From: Frankia sp. AiPa1
GTDB taxonomy: Bacteria > Actinomycetota > Actinomycetes > Frankiales > Frankiaceae
DNA length: 55,259 bases
Assembly (NCBI RefSeq): GCF_023243075.1
Contig: NZ_JALKFZ020000117.1
Span: 1-55,259, forward strand
Reading direction: 5' to 3'
Shown here: positions 17,001 to 26,908 of the stretch, piece by piece
Layout: every line of letters starts with the position of its first letter
How positions within the stretch are numbered: the stretch's first letter is position 1
Made by a program: the position numbers and the translations under genes
Notes under the pieces: generated by a model
The model's input: the letters and a program-made list of their open reading frames with translations, nothing else
Told to the model about the DNA's origin: nothing
Databases searched by the model: none

Positions 17001-18586
17001 CGTCCGGCGGGTTCGGACACCAGGTCGGCGACGACGATGGTGGTGTCGTCACGGGCCCCGGCGAGCAGGGCAGCTTCGACCAGCGCGTCGGCGGCGCGCT
17101 CGGGCGGCTCGGAGCCGAGCTCGCTGAGCAGGCCATCGAGCTGCTCCGGCCGCATCACCTTGGTGATCCCGTCGCTGGCCAGCACCACCCGGTCGCCGGC
17201 GCGGACCGGCTCGGAGAAGATGTCGGCCTCGATCTCGTCAGCTAGCCCCACGGCGTTGAGCAGCGGCCCGTTGCGGATCGCGTGCGGGGTGGTGAGCGCC
17301 CGGGGCCGGCCGCGCCCTGGCTGCAGCCAGACCGAGCTGTCCCCGACATGGGCGACGGTCAGAAACTCACCGGTGCTCTGCTGGCGGCCAAGAATCACGA
17401 CGTCGAGGGTGCACGCCATACCGAGCCAGGTCGGCTCCTCGCGGGCGCGTCGGCGCACCTCCCGGTTGGCTCGCTCGACCGCGCGGCGCAGGCCGACCAG
17501 TGGATCCTCGGCATACTGCGGCCGGAAACCGGCGACGGTGGTGACGGTCAGCGTCGAAGCGATCTGGCCTGCGGCTTCGCCACCCACACCATCGGAGACG
17601 GCGAGCAGGCCATCGACGACCACGAAGGCATCCTCGTTGGGCCCGCCGCGCTTGCCCCGCCGGGTGCGTCCGGCTGCGGCCAGCCGCAGCGGGGCGGCCG
17701 TGGTCTGCTCCGGCTCGGTCGCGATGAGGTCCGCGGCCTGCTCCCGAGGCGGACGGGCCGGGCCCGTGGGCAGCGTCGTGGCCTCGTGCGAGCTCTCCCA
17801 GTGCGGCTCGGCCGCGACCGAGGACGGCTGGAACGCAGCGGTCGACGCGCTGGCCGGTGCCGGCGGCGCGACCCGCGCGGTCAGGGGCGGGACCAGGGGG
17901 TTCTCGCCGGTCAGCGGGTCGAAGTAGCGGGTCGCGTTCTGTCGATCGTCGTCGTAGGAAGGGATCTGGCGCGGTGGCCCGGCCGGCGGTGGCGTCCAGC
18001 CGGTCGCATCCGGATCGCGACCCTCGTCATCCCCGCCTGATGGCTCCTGCGCGGCCACATCCCCTCCCCATGGTGAGCCCGCGTCCTCGCCCCCGTTGTT
18101 CTGCCCGCCGTGGCGGCCCTGCGGTTCGGGCCGGTCCTGGCCGTCCTGGCCGTCCTGGCCGTCCTGGCCGTCCCACGCGCCATGGTCGCCGCCGGGCCGG
18201 TGCGTCACCATGGTGTCGGCGTGGTCCGGCGGGGCGAACGCGGCGTCAAACTCGTCCGGCCCGTCGGACGAGCCGGATTCTCCGGACGCATCGAGCTTCC
18301 CCGAAATGGTTGGCATGCGGGACGTACTGGACGAGCCGGTCGATACTGACGCCGTGGGCGCCGCGTCCTGCTCGGCGAGCACCTCGTCGTCGGCGGGGGC
18401 CGGGGGTGGCGCCGCGCCGGCGGCCTCCCGGATCGGCACCGCCCCGGACGGATGACGCTGCCGATCCAGACCATGGCCTCGACGCTGGCCGTTCTGGCGC
18501 ACCGGCCGGTTGTTGAGAGCCAGGAACACCACCAGGGCCACCAGCAGCACCACGATGAGCATGATTGGCACCAGCGAGCTACCCAT
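16997..18586 (-). CDS. Membrane-anchored PP2C-type Ser/Thr phosphatase
   Basis: Protein of about 529 residues from ATG 18586, with GGAGG close upstream; ATG 18619 is also in frame. Residues ~5-24 form a membrane helix. A ~250-residue Asp/Gly/Pro-rich linker follows, including a four-fold GQD repeat. The PP2C domain then shows RRGKRGGPNEDAF, AVSDGVGGEAAG, VAHVGDSSVWL, VVLASDGITKV and GARDDTTIVVAD, with the metal-binding aspartates intact. It removes phosphate from Ser/Thr of proteins, so a partner kinase outside the window is implied. The 4-bp overlap with the RyR gene and the upstream GAP1-like gene suggest one module. Confidence 0.88.
   Translation of the reverse strand: MGSSLVPIMLIVVLLVALVVFLALNNRPVRQNGQRRGHGLDRQRHPSGAVPIREAAGAAPPPAPADDEVLAEQDAAPTASVSTGSSSTSRMPTISGKLDASGESGSSDGPDEFDAAFAPPDHADTMVTHRPGGDHGAWDGQDGQDGQDGQDRPEPQGRHGGQNNGGEDAGSPWGGDVAAQEPSGGDDEGRDPDATGWTPPPAGPPRQIPSYDDDRQNATRYFDPLTGENPLVPPLTARVAPPAPASASTAAFQPSSVAAEPHWESSHEATTLPTGPARPPREQAADLIATEPEQTTAAPLRLAAAGRTRRGKRGGPNEDAFVVVDGLLAVSDGVGGEAAGQIASTLTVTTVAGFRPQYAEDPLVGLRRAVERANREVRRRAREEPTWLGMACTLDVVILGRQQSTGEFLTVAHVGDSSVWLQPGRGRPRALTTPHAIRNGPLLNAVGLADEIEADIFSEPVRAGDRVVLASDGITKVMRPEQLDGLLSELGSEPPERAADALVEAALLAGARDDTTIVVADLVSEPAGR
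18136..18173. repeat. 9-bp tandem repeat inside the PP2C linker
   Basis: Four copies of CCTGGCCGT encode the GQD repeats of the phosphatase linker. Slippage at this site would change linker length in steps of three residues. Confidence 0.85.
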
Positions 18587-19036
18587 GGCCTCCGTCCTCG
18601 CCGTACCAGTCACGATCACGCTGTCGGACGTGTCGCCGGGTGTCTTCCTTCATACCCAAAGGCACTGCCACGCCGCAGACCCCGGGAGTGTCGCGACACC
18701 GACAGATGCGCGGGTTCGACGCGGGCGGGGAGCGCGACGCACAGTGCAGGCCCGGCGCGGAGTGCAGGCCCACGCGGTGGCAGGTCCCACGTAGGTCGCG
18801 GGGCCGTCGCCGGTAGTGGGTCCAACGCCGGTAGCGGCCCGACGCCGCCTGAGGTCATTGTTCCAGACTCACCCGATCCCGAGTAGAGCGAACCGTATGA
18901 CGGCGACTCTCCAGGCGCCAATACGGCGCGGCCGCCCGTGTCCCGTGTCCCGGCGCGGCCGTCGACGGCGCGTCGGGCGTCCGGACGAGACCTCGGGTCC
19001 GCCCGGCCTCGCCTCGCCGTGTGCCAGCGCACGGTC
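18587..19036. other. Gap between the GAP1-like gene and the PP2C gene
   Basis: A minus-strand frame (18616-19086) is open here, but its Arg/Pro-rich product shows no family features and I do not call it. No clear terminator is seen, so the two flanking genes may still share a transcript. Confidence 0.45.
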
Positions 19037-22000
19037 TCACCGCCCGGCCGGGTGGCCGGCCGAGGCGGCCGAGGCGGGCGTGACAAAGGCGGGCGTGAAT
19101 GGCAGTCCGGGCAGCCCGAAGGCGCGGCGCCGTCGCCGGTCCGGGCCGCGACCGGCGACGGCGGCGACGATCCAGGTTTCGACGGCGCGGGTCAGATCCC
19201 CGGCGGTCGGCAGGCGAGGAGCGTCGACACCGGTCGTACGGTCGCGATCACCGCTGTGCGTGGCCCGTGGATCAGGTCCGGCGCCGCGGGCGTGCGCCGC
19301 GATGGTGGGCCCCGACGACGCTGCTGCCGACGCCTGCCACGCCTGGTCGTGCCACGCCTGGTCGTGCCAGGAGTGTTCTGGCCCGAACCGGTCAGACCGG
19401 GCCTGTTCGGGCCAGGCTTCGCCCGTGCTGGTGCGGGAGCCAGCGCCGGGGTGGAGGTGGGGGTGGCCATCGGCGTGGGCGGGCGAGGGCTGTCGGGCGT
19501 GGCTCGGACTGACCGGGCTCGGACGGTCCTGGTCCAGCCGGGCCTCGTCCGAGGGGGCCTCGTCCGATCGGGGCAGGTGGTACAGCGCGATCAGGCGGCG
19601 GGTGACCCGTTCCAGATCGGCCGGCCGCGGCCCAGGGGTCTCGCTGTGGGCGCCCTGTAGAGCCTGACGGAAGTACTCCTCCGCCGCGGCCGCCAACCGC
19701 GCTCCGCCCGGCCAGGAGCCGCCGTCCCGATGATCATGTTTTCTCCAGCGGCACAGGGCCTGATAGAGGTCCTGGTCCGCGCTCCAGTCGGGCACGTGCT
19801 GGGCAAGGAGTCCGAAGGCCCGTGCGGCGTCTGGCCGTCCCGGGCCGCAGGCGGCCAGGAACGCCGCGGCCGGATCGGGTCGCACCCCTAAAGCGGCGTG
19901 CGACCCAGGGAGCGCATCTCGCGGCCCGCCCGGAGCGAGCCGAGCGTCGATTTCGGTGCACAGATTCTGCAGATCCACGTCGGGTCCGGCGGCCGGCCGC
20001 GCTCCACCACGGGAGTAGAGGTCCAGCAGGCGCCGGATGACGGCGGGCCGATGTCCCGGGTCGGCACCGGAACCGCCGGCGGCGTCCAGCCGGCGGTAGA
20101 ACGGCCCCACCCCGGTGGCAAGGACGGCCTGGCGCAGGTCGTGCGCGCCGGACCAGTCCGGGACGTAGAGGATGAACAGCCGGAAGGCATCCGCTCCCCA
20201 TGCCTGGGTCTCCCGCATCAACCGGACGACGGCAGCGGACGGTGACTCCGCGGCGGTCGCGGGCGTCCAGCCCGTGCGTGGCGCCGGGCGGGTGACCCCT
20301 TGCGCGGTGACGACCGGTGTCCAAGCGGCCTGGTGGGCAGGGAGGGTGCCGTGGGCGGTGTCCCTCCCCACGGCACCCTCCCTGGCACGGTCGCTGCCGT
20401 GGGCATCCGCGGGAGCGGGTGACGCGGGCTGGCCTGATGTACTCGCCTGAGCGGGAGAGTGGCCATGGCCGGCCAGGTGGGGCTGCCCGGCAGGCCATGG
20501 CGTCGGGGGGCCCGGGCGCAGGGAGTCCAGCGTCCGAGCGGTGAGGCGACGGGCCTGGTCGGCCGACGCGGGTAGCCCGTAGGCGGTGAACAGAGTGGTG
20601 AGGCCTGCCTCGAGCGTCGAACGGGCCTCGTCCAGTGATTCGCAGACGGTCCGCGCGGGCGAGGGCCCACGCAGGGATGCGAGCGTGTCGGCGAGGGTGA
20701 CCAGGGCAGCCTCGACGCGCCGCTGTGCCTCCAGAACGGCGATCTCCGCCGCGGCGGTGCTCATGTCTGGTCGGGACGGGCCAGCATCCCTGACTCGGGC
20801 CATCACCGCGGCAGCGATCTCGGAGGCCGCCGGTCTGGCCGGTGCTGGCGAGCTGGTTGGCATTGCTGGACCGGCCGGCGTTGACCGGCCGGCCGACTGG
20901 CCAGAGCGGTCCGGCGCCCGTGACGGTCGGGATTCCCGCGAAGCGATCTCGGCCGGTCGGGTCAGCAGACCGGCGAGCCGGCGCAACTGTCCCCGAAGCC
21001 GATCGGCGCCGGGGAGGTCCGGGGGCAGGCCGATCGGGGCGGTCAGAATGGTGATCAGAAGCTGGGTTGGATCCGGCCCTTTGGGGTCTGCCGCCTGGCC
21101 GTCGTCGGACCCGTGCCCGTCGAGTATCTGGGTGTAGGCATCGCGCAGGTACTCACCGACCGCCCGCGTCTGCGGGCAACGGTGCTCGGCGGCCGGCACG
21201 TGTCTGGCCGGGGGCGTCGGCGGTGGGATGGTCCGACCCGGCGCAGGTGGCCTCGCACTCGTGCGGGCGGCGGCGACCAGGCGTTGGCTCCACCGCTCGG
21301 GCTCCTCGAGGTCGAACGGTTCCAGGCGGCCGCGGCCCAGCAGGGTGGCGACCCCACGCATCCCGTTGTGGCCGTAAACGTCCACCAGGACCCGGGCAGC
21401 TTCGAGCACGATCAGCGGGGCCGCCGGATGGATGCGTGGATCCACGTGAATCATCGTCTGCTCGGTGCCGGGTCCGGCGGTCGGCGGTCGCGGGGCGAGA
21501 AGGAACCTTGGTAGGAGCCCCGCTTCGCCCGGTGGGAAGCCCTGGTGCAGGGCGCCTTCGCTCGCGTAGGCGGTGCCCCTGGGCGGTTCGCCGGCTCGCC
21601 CGGCCTGCTCGTCAGCCGCGTCCCAGGCGAAACTCGGCGTCATGCGCGAGGCGAAGGTCAGGCGGTAGGGGAGGACATCCTCCAGCAGTTCCACCAGGGC
21701 CCACATCAAGGTCACCGCCTCGTCGCTGCCCGTGTGTGAGATCGCGAAAGGCTGGCCAGCGCGGGACGAGACCAGCACGGAAGCGATCACGTTGGCCAGT
21801 CGGTGCCGGCGCGCGGTGGCCCGGGCGGCCTGGCGCAGTGCGCCCTCGCCGGTCCGGCGGGTCGTGGTCAGGTCGGCCAGGTGCAACGGGGCGAGGCGGG
21901 TCGAGGTGCGCGGTGAGTCGGCCCGCCCGGTCCCGGCCGCGTGCAGCGCGAGGGCCACCCGTTCGGTCAGGTAGTCCGCCCGGCCGGTCAGGACGTGTGC

Positions 22001-22357
22001 CCGCAGGCGGCCAGGGCCGGTCCCGCTGCGCCGCGGGACCCGGATGCGGTGCACGAGCGCGGCCCGCTCCGAGACGTCGGCCATGGCACCCGGGGCTGGG
22101 CCGACCTGCGCGGGCGAGCCGACCACATAGGCCAGGGACGCCGTGGCATGGTCGGCCAGGGCGTCCTGCGCGAGCAACTGGCTTGCGGGCAGGTCATCCC
22201 AGGATCTGGCGGTCGCCGATCCCAGCGAGCTGGCGACCGGGAAGAAGCCCTGGGCGCCGGTTCGCGGATGGCGCGACCACACATAGACGACCTGGTCGAT
22301 GCGGCTCGCGTCGGGTGACCAGCCGGCACGAGTCAGCGCGGTCGAATCGCCGATCAT
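19037..22357 (-). CDS. Large protein resembling GTPase-associated protein 1 (GAP1)
   Basis: Protein of 1106 residues from ATG 22357. Residues 1-~330 look like a GAP1-N type domain: QVVYVWSRHPRTGAQGFFPV at the start and EDVLPYRLTFASRM near 226-240. A middle region with helical character follows (~400-620), broken by Pro/Ser-rich linkers. The C-terminal part holds two related ~130-residue units. Each opens with a segment like FRLFILYVPDWSGAHDLRQA (~724) or FGLLAQHVPDWSADQDLYQA (~848), and later has RRLLDLY or RRLIALY. A short tandem HDQAW repeat lies near the end. GAP1 proteins occur in predicted bacterial GTPase-centred conflict systems. The family assignment is from memory of motifs. Confidence 0.6.
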   Translation of the reverse strand: MIGDSTALTRAGWSPDASRIDQVVYVWSRHPRTGAQGFFPVASSLGSATARSWDDLPASQLLAQDALADHATASLAYVVGSPAQVGPAPGAMADVSERAALVHRIRVPRRSGTGPGRLRAHVLTGRADYLTERVALALHAAGTGRADSPRTSTRLAPLHLADLTTTRRTGEGALRQAARATARRHRLANVIASVLVSSRAGQPFAISHTGSDEAVTLMWALVELLEDVLPYRLTFASRMTPSFAWDAADEQAGRAGEPPRGTAYASEGALHQGFPPGEAGLLPRFLLAPRPPTAGPGTEQTMIHVDPRIHPAAPLIVLEAARVLVDVYGHNGMRGVATLLGRGRLEPFDLEEPERWSQRLVAAARTSARPPAPGRTIPPPTPPARHVPAAEHRCPQTRAVGEYLRDAYTQILDGHGSDDGQAADPKGPDPTQLLITILTAPIGLPPDLPGADRLRGQLRRLAGLLTRPAEIASRESRPSRAPDRSGQSAGRSTPAGPAMPTSSPAPARPAASEIAAAVMARVRDAGPSRPDMSTAAAEIAVLEAQRRVEAALVTLADTLASLRGPSPARTVCESLDEARSTLEAGLTTLFTAYGLPASADQARRLTARTLDSLRPGPPTPWPAGQPHLAGHGHSPAQASTSGQPASPAPADAHGSDRAREGAVGRDTAHGTLPAHQAAWTPVVTAQGVTRPAPRTGWTPATAAESPSAAVVRLMRETQAWGADAFRLFILYVPDWSGAHDLRQAVLATGVGPFYRRLDAAGGSGADPGHRPAVIRRLLDLYSRGGARPAAGPDVDLQNLCTEIDARLAPGGPRDALPGSHAALGVRPDPAAAFLAACGPGRPDAARAFGLLAQHVPDWSADQDLYQALCRWRKHDHRDGGSWPGGARLAAAAEEYFRQALQGAHSETPGPRPADLERVTRRLIALYHLPRSDEAPSDEARLDQDRPSPVSPSHARQPSPAHADGHPHLHPGAGSRTSTGEAWPEQARSDRFGPEHSWHDQAWHDQAWQASAAASSGPTIAAHARGAGPDPRATHSGDRDRTTGVDAPRLPTAGDLTRAVETWIVAAVAGRGPDRRRRRAFGLPGLPFTPAFVTPASAASAGHPAGR

Positions 22358-22400
22358 GAAGCATCGGGTCCGATCGGGCGGCGTCGCCGGCTGGTCGCGT

Positions 22401-23774
22401 TCATCCGCGGGCGATGGTGGGGCCGTCGCCGACGTTGCCGCCACCGGGGAGGGGGAGATCCTCCGCGGTCGCGGCGAGGGGGGCGAAGCGGCGCATCCGG
22501 GTCGGCAGCCAGGGACAGAACCGGCCAAGCCGATTCCGCGGCGCCCGTCGCGGCAGGCGGCCACGGCGCGGGCGGGGCGCGCCGACGGAGGAAGGAGTCG
22601 GAGCGGCCAGGGACTCAGCCGGCCCAGTCAGACGGCCCAGCGGGTCGCCCTTGGTGGCCGCGGGCCTGGGCTCGGGCGGCGGCGGGAGGGATCCCGGCTG
22701 AATGCCGGCGGCGCGCGGCTCTCCGGCCGGGCGGGATCGCAGGCCGCGTAGCGTCTGCTCGGGCAGCCCGCCGATGACCGCACCGATCCTGGGAAGGACG
22801 ACATGCCCGGGCGCCGCGGCCACGTCCCGGCACACCCGGTCAAAGACCTCAGGGGTGCGCAACGCCTCGAGGATGGTGCCCAGGAGGTCATCGTGGGTGG
22901 GTGGGCGGTCGGTTGGCGAGCGGTCGGTGGAGGAGCGCAGGACCCGCGGATCCGGCTCCGGTTGCGACGGTCCGGCCGCGGCCGCGGCCGCGGCGATCGA
23001 GGGTACGGCCGTCACCGTGATCCTCGCCGCCGCCCCGGTCGCCTCGACCCCGCCGGTCGTCCCTGCCTGGCCTCTCGGTTGCAGCCGGTGGGCTGACCGT
23101 ATCCGGTCTGCCGGCCGGACCTGATCCGCCGACCGGGTCCGGCCCGTGAGCGGCGCCCGGGCCAGTTCCGCCGATCCGACCTCGAGGAACGAGTACCGAT
23201 CGGGGTCATAGGTGGCGTCCAGATCGTCTGACTCGCCCGAGAAGTCCCCGTCCATCGGGTTGCCGTCGAGCGGGTTGCCGTCGATCAATTCGCTGTCGAT
23301 CGGTTCGCCACGCGCAGGACGGTGCGGGCCGTCGGGCAGTCGGGTGGGCGGCGTGCCGACCAGGAGGACCAGCGCCGCGCCGCGGTCGCGGGCGGCGAGG
23401 AGCGGGTCGAGCGCCGCTCGAAGGTCCGCCAGCACCGACGTCGTGACCAGGACGAGCCGGGAGGCCGGCGGCACCTGGTCACCGGTCGGCGGTGGGAGCG
23501 CGGACATGCCCGCGGTGTCACCGCTGGTCATCGGGGCGGGTGGGGACTGGCGGGGTGGGCCGCCAGCGCGAGGCCTGCCGCCGTCCGGTGCCCTGTGATC
23601 GGGGCGATGCCCGCGGAGATCGAGGACGACGACGGCGTCCGGATCGGAGTGCATGGGCTCACCCACCGGACCCGCCGGACCCGCCGAGCCCGCCGTGGGC
23701 CGCGACCGCCCCGGGGGATAGCGGTCGGCGCCTTTGTGCTCGGCATTGATCGTGCTCCCGCAATACGGACACAT
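22401..23774 (-). CDS. Unrecognised protein with an N-terminal CPYC motif
   Basis: Protein of 457 residues. It begins MCPYCGST, one half of a zinc-ribbon, but a second Cys pair is not visible. A segment VVVLDLRGHRPD and then RLVLVTTSVLADLRAALDPL and GAALVLLVGTPPTRLPDG suggest an alpha/beta fold without a P-loop. A Pro/Ala/Arg-rich linker follows, and a helical piece DDLLGTILEALRTPEVFDRV. It ends 43 bases before the GAP1-like gene, so it probably leads that operon. In related clusters I recall, a TRAFAC GTPase with a zinc ribbon occupies this place; no GTPase motif is present here. Confidence 0.55.
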   Translation of the reverse strand: MCPYCGSTINAEHKGADRYPPGRSRPTAGSAGPAGPVGEPMHSDPDAVVVLDLRGHRPDHRAPDGGRPRAGGPPRQSPPAPMTSGDTAGMSALPPPTGDQVPPASRLVLVTTSVLADLRAALDPLLAARDRGAALVLLVGTPPTRLPDGPHRPARGEPIDSELIDGNPLDGNPMDGDFSGESDDLDATYDPDRYSFLEVGSAELARAPLTGRTRSADQVRPADRIRSAHRLQPRGQAGTTGGVEATGAAARITVTAVPSIAAAAAAAGPSQPEPDPRVLRSSTDRSPTDRPPTHDDLLGTILEALRTPEVFDRVCRDVAAAPGHVVLPRIGAVIGGLPEQTLRGLRSRPAGEPRAAGIQPGSLPPPPEPRPAATKGDPLGRLTGPAESLAAPTPSSVGAPRPRRGRLPRRAPRNRLGRFCPWLPTRMRRFAPLAATAEDLPLPGGGNVGDGPTIARG

Positions 23775-24215
23775 AATGCGTGCACGGCATTGCCTGGATG
23801 GGTCCGACCCGGAGATCTGGTCGGGTAGCTCCCTGCTCGGTGGCCAATGATTGTCTCCCCGGCATGTCCGGCCGCGGCGCTGATCGCGTAGTTACCTGAT
23901 TACCAGTTCCTGGCGAAAAGGTAATTCCTGAAGCGGGCTGGCGTCCAGAGAAGGGCAAAAAAATCATCCGAGCCGGGCCGGGAAGCCCTGGCACAGCAGT
24001 GATCAGGCCTGGTGCGTGGCTGGTGTCAGGCCGCGTCGAGGGGATTTCCCCGACTTTGGGGCGAGATGATGGCACCGATCGACGTTTGCCATCGCGCGTG
24101 CAGCAGCATGTGCAGCGGCCGGTTCCGGATTCCGAAGCGTTCTACGGACCCGTGCGGGCCGACTGCTGGTCGGCAACAATCCGCCAGAAATTCCGGTCGG
24201 CGTCACGAGGAGATC

Positions 24216-24284
24216 ATGTCGCGGTACTTCGACTCGGCAGTGGTGCTGTGGCTGCAGCGATCTGTCCGGCGCACACAGAGGTGA
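24216..24284 (+). CDS. Candidate 22-residue small protein
   Basis: ATG 24216 follows a strong GAGGAG site three bases upstream and encodes MSRYFDSAVVLWLQRSVRRT plus two residues. It is amphipathic with a hydrophobic centre and a basic tail. The stop lies inside the hairpin at 24278-24319, which would terminate the transcript. I see no homologue by memory. Confidence 0.4.
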   Translation: MSRYFDSAVVLWLQRSVRRTQR

Positions 24285-24319
24285 GCCCCGGAAACCTGGG
24301 GGGTTCCGGGGCTCACCTC
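24278..24319. terminator. Hairpin downstream of clpC
   Basis: GAGGTGAGCCCCGGAAACC pairs with GGTTCCGGGGCTCACCTC, an 18-bp stem with one bulged A and a small loop. It lies 85 bases after the clpC stop on the minus strand and can also end plus-strand transcripts from the small ORF. Confidence 0.82.
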
Positions 24320-24403
24320 ATGGTGTTCGGGTGCTGCTTCGGCGCCGCTCGGCCGGGCCGGGGGCGTGTGGTGGGACGACCACCAGGGCTCCCGGCCGGG
24401 CCG

Positions 24404-26908
24404 TCACTCGCTGGACTTGGCCAGGTCGACCGGCGGCGCGTCGGGAACCTCGACCGGCTTCGTCTCGCCGCGGAAGATGAACTTCGCCTCTTCGCCCTCG
24501 CCCTCGACGTCGCCGACGACGATCTCGCCCGGCTTGAGCGTGCCGTAGAGGATCTTCTCGGACAGGACGTCCTCGATCTCCCGCTGGATCGTCCGGCGCA
24601 GCGGCCGGGCGCCGAGCACCGGGTCGTAGCCCTTCTTCGCCAGCAGCGCCTTGGCCGCGGACGTGAGCTCGAGGGCCATGTCCTTGTTCTTCAGCTGGAT
24701 GTCGACCCGGGCCAGCATCAGATCGACGATCTGAATGATCTCGGCCTCGGAGAGCTGGTGGAAGACGATGATGTCGTCGATCCGGTTGAGGAACTCAGGC
24801 CGGAAGTGCTGCTTGAGCTCGTCCTGGACCCTGGCCTTCATCCGCTCGTAGTCAACCGCGCCCTGACCGGTGGCGAAACCGATACCGGGGCCCTTGGAGA
24901 TGTCTCGGGTGCCCAGGTTCGACGTCATGATCAGGACGGTGTTCTTGAAGTCGACCAGCCGACCCTGGGAGTCGGTCAGGCGACCGTCCTCCAGGATCTG
25001 CAGGAGGGTGTTGAAGACATCGGGGTGCGCCTTCTCGACCTCGTCGAACAGCACGACCGAGAACGGCTTGCGCCGGACCCGCTCGGTGAGCTGGCCGCCC
25101 TCCTCGTAGCCGACATACCCGGGCGGGGAGCCCACCAGCCGCGAAACGGTGTGCTTCTCCATGTACTCGGACATGTCGAGCTGGATGAGAGCGTCCTCGT
25201 CGCCGAAGAGGAACTCAGCGAGCGTCTTGGACAGCTCGGTCTTACCGACGCCGGACGGGCCGGCGAAGATGAACGAGCCTCCGGGACGCTTCGGGTCCTT
25301 GAGGCCGGCGCGGGTACGCCGGATCGCCTGGGAGACGGCCTTGATCGCCTGCTGCTGGCCGATGACCCGCCTGTGCAGCTCATCCTCCATGCGCAGCAGC
25401 CGCGCGGTCTCCTCCTCGGTGAGCTTGAAGACCGGGATGCCCGTCCAGATGGCGAGGACCTCGGCGATCTCCTCGTCGCCCACCTCGGCGACGACGTCCA
25501 TGTCGCCGGCCTTCCACTCCTTCTCCCGCTTCGCCTTCTCCGACAGGAGGGTCTTCTCCTTGTCGCGCAGCGAGGCGGCCTTCTCGAAGTCCTGCGCGTC
25601 GATCGCGGACTCCTTGTCCCGGCGGACGTTCGCGATGCGCTCGTCGAACTCGCGCAGGTCCGGCGGGGCGGTCATCCGGCGGATACGCATCCGGGAGCCG
25701 GCCTCGTCGATCAGGTCGATCGCCTTGTCCGGAAGGAAGCGGTCGGAGATGTAGCGGTCGGCCAGGGAGGCGGCCGAGACCAGGGCGGCGTCGGTGATCG
25801 AGACGCGGTGGTGCGCCTCGTACCGGTCGCGCAGTCCCTTGAGGATCTCGATGGTGTGGGCCACCGATGGCTCCGCGACCTGGATCGGCTGGAAGCGGCG
25901 CTCGAGGGCCGCGTCCTTCTCCAGGTGCTTGCGGTACTCGTCCAGGGTGGTCGCACCGATGGTCTGCAGCTCACCGCGGGCGAGCATGGGCTTGAGGATC
26001 GAGGCGGCGTCGATCGCGCCCTCGGCGGCGCCCGCGCCCACCAGCGTGTGCAGCTCGTCGATGAACAGGATGATGTCGCCGCGGGTGCGGATCTCCTTGA
26101 GGACCTTCTTCAGCCGCTCCTCGAAGTCACCGCGGTAGCGGGACCCGGCGACCAGGGCGCCGAGGTCGAGGGTGTAGAGCTGCTTGTCCTTCAGGGTCTC
26201 GGGCACCTCGCCCTTGACGATCGCCTGCGCCAGCCCCTCGACGACGGCCGTCTTGCCGACGCCGGGCTCGCCGATCAGCACCGGGTTGTTCTTGGTCCGG
26301 CGCGACAGCACCTGCATGACGCGCTCGATCTCCTTCTCGCGCCCGATGACCGGGTCGAGCTTGGACTCGCGCGCCGCGGCGGTGAGGTTGCGGCCGAACT
26401 GGTCGAGCACCAGCGAGGTGGACGGCGTGCCCTCGGCGGGTGCCCCTGAGGTCGCGGTCTCGCCCTTGCCCTGGTAGCCGGAGAGCAGCTGGATGACCTG
26501 CTGGCGCACGCGGTTGAGGTCCGCGCCGAGCTTGACGAGTACCTGGGCGGCGACGCCCTCGCCCTCGCGGATGAGACCGAGCAGGATGTGCTCGGTGCCG
26601 ATGTAGTTGTGGCCGAGCTGGAGGGCCTCCCGAAGCGACAGCTCCAGGACCTTCTTCGCACGCGGCGTGAACGGGATGTGCCCGCTCGGCGCCTGCTGAC
26701 CCTGGCCGATGATCTCTTCGACCTGTGACCGCACACCCTCAAGGGAGATGCCGAGGGACTCGAGGGCCTTGGCGGCGACGCCCTCGCCCTCGTGGATCAG
26801 TCCGAGCAGGATGTGCTCGGTCCCGATGTAGTTGTGGTTGAGCATCCTGGCCTCTTCTTGAGCCAGGACGACGACCCGACGTGCCCGGTCGGTGAATCTC
26901 TCGAACAT
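24404..26908 (-). CDS. clpC: ATP-dependent Clp protease ATP-binding subunit ClpC
   Basis: Hsp100 unfoldase of 834 residues feeding the ClpP protease. It begins [20 protein letters not shown]. Two Clp_N repeats fill residues 1-~145 (each with [14 protein letters not shown]). The first AAA domain has GEPGVGKT and LFIDELH. A UVR-like middle region ([13 protein letters not shown]) distinguishes ClpC from ClpA. The second AAA domain has GPSGVGKT and [12 protein letters not shown] with an arginine finger segment FLNRIDD. The ATG has AAGGAG eight bases upstream. Length and motifs are normal. The usual neighbours lsr2 and lysS are not next to it. Confidence 0.97.
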   Translation of the reverse strand: MFERFTDRARRVVVLAQEEARMLNHNYIGTEHILLGLIHEGEGVAAKALESLGISLEGVRSQVEEIIGQGQQAPSGHIPFTPRAKKVLELSLREALQLGHNYIGTEHILLGLIREGEGVAAQVLVKLGADLNRVRQQVIQLLSGYQGKGETATSGAPAEGTPSTSLVLDQFGRNLTAAARESKLDPVIGREKEIERVMQVLSRRTKNNPVLIGEPGVGKTAVVEGLAQAIVKGEVPETLKDKQLYTLDLGALVAGSRYRGDFEERLKKVLKEIRTRGDIILFIDELHTLVGAGAAEGAIDAASILKPMLARGELQTIGATTLDEYRKHLEKDAALERRFQPIQVAEPSVAHTIEILKGLRDRYEAHHRVSITDAALVSAASLADRYISDRFLPDKAIDLIDEAGSRMRIRRMTAPPDLREFDERIANVRRDKESAIDAQDFEKAASLRDKEKTLLSEKAKREKEWKAGDMDVVAEVGDEEIAEVLAIWTGIPVFKLTEEETARLLRMEDELHRRVIGQQQAIKAVSQAIRRTRAGLKDPKRPGGSFIFAGPSGVGKTELSKTLAEFLFGDEDALIQLDMSEYMEKHTVSRLVGSPPGYVGYEEGGQLTERVRRKPFSVVLFDEVEKAHPDVFNTLLQILEDGRLTDSQGRLVDFKNTVLIMTSNLGTRDISKGPGIGFATGQGAVDYERMKARVQDELKQHFRPEFLNRIDDIIVFHQLSEAEIIQIVDLMLARVDIQLKNKDMALELTSAAKALLAKKGYDPVLGARPLRRTIQREIEDVLSEKILYGTLKPGEIVVGDVEGEGEEAKFIFRGETKPVEVPDAPPVDLAKSSE

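Larger units (their letters stand above)
23775..24403. other. Gap between the CPYC gene and clpC
   Basis: It holds a relatively AT-rich patch (23887-23930) with TTACC/GGTAA arms upstream of the CPYC gene, probably its promoter. It also holds an A7 run at 23958-23964, a 22-codon plus-strand ORF (24216-24284) and the clpC terminator hairpin. Confidence 0.5.

Noticed and set aside
18616..19086. 156-codon minus-strand frame between the GAP1-like and PP2C genes
   Set aside because: Arg/Pro-rich composition, overlaps both neighbours, no family features or ribosome site.
23999..26449. 816-codon plus-strand frame antisense to clpC
   Set aside because: Mirror of the strongly conserved clpC reading frame; typical shadow in GC-rich DNA.
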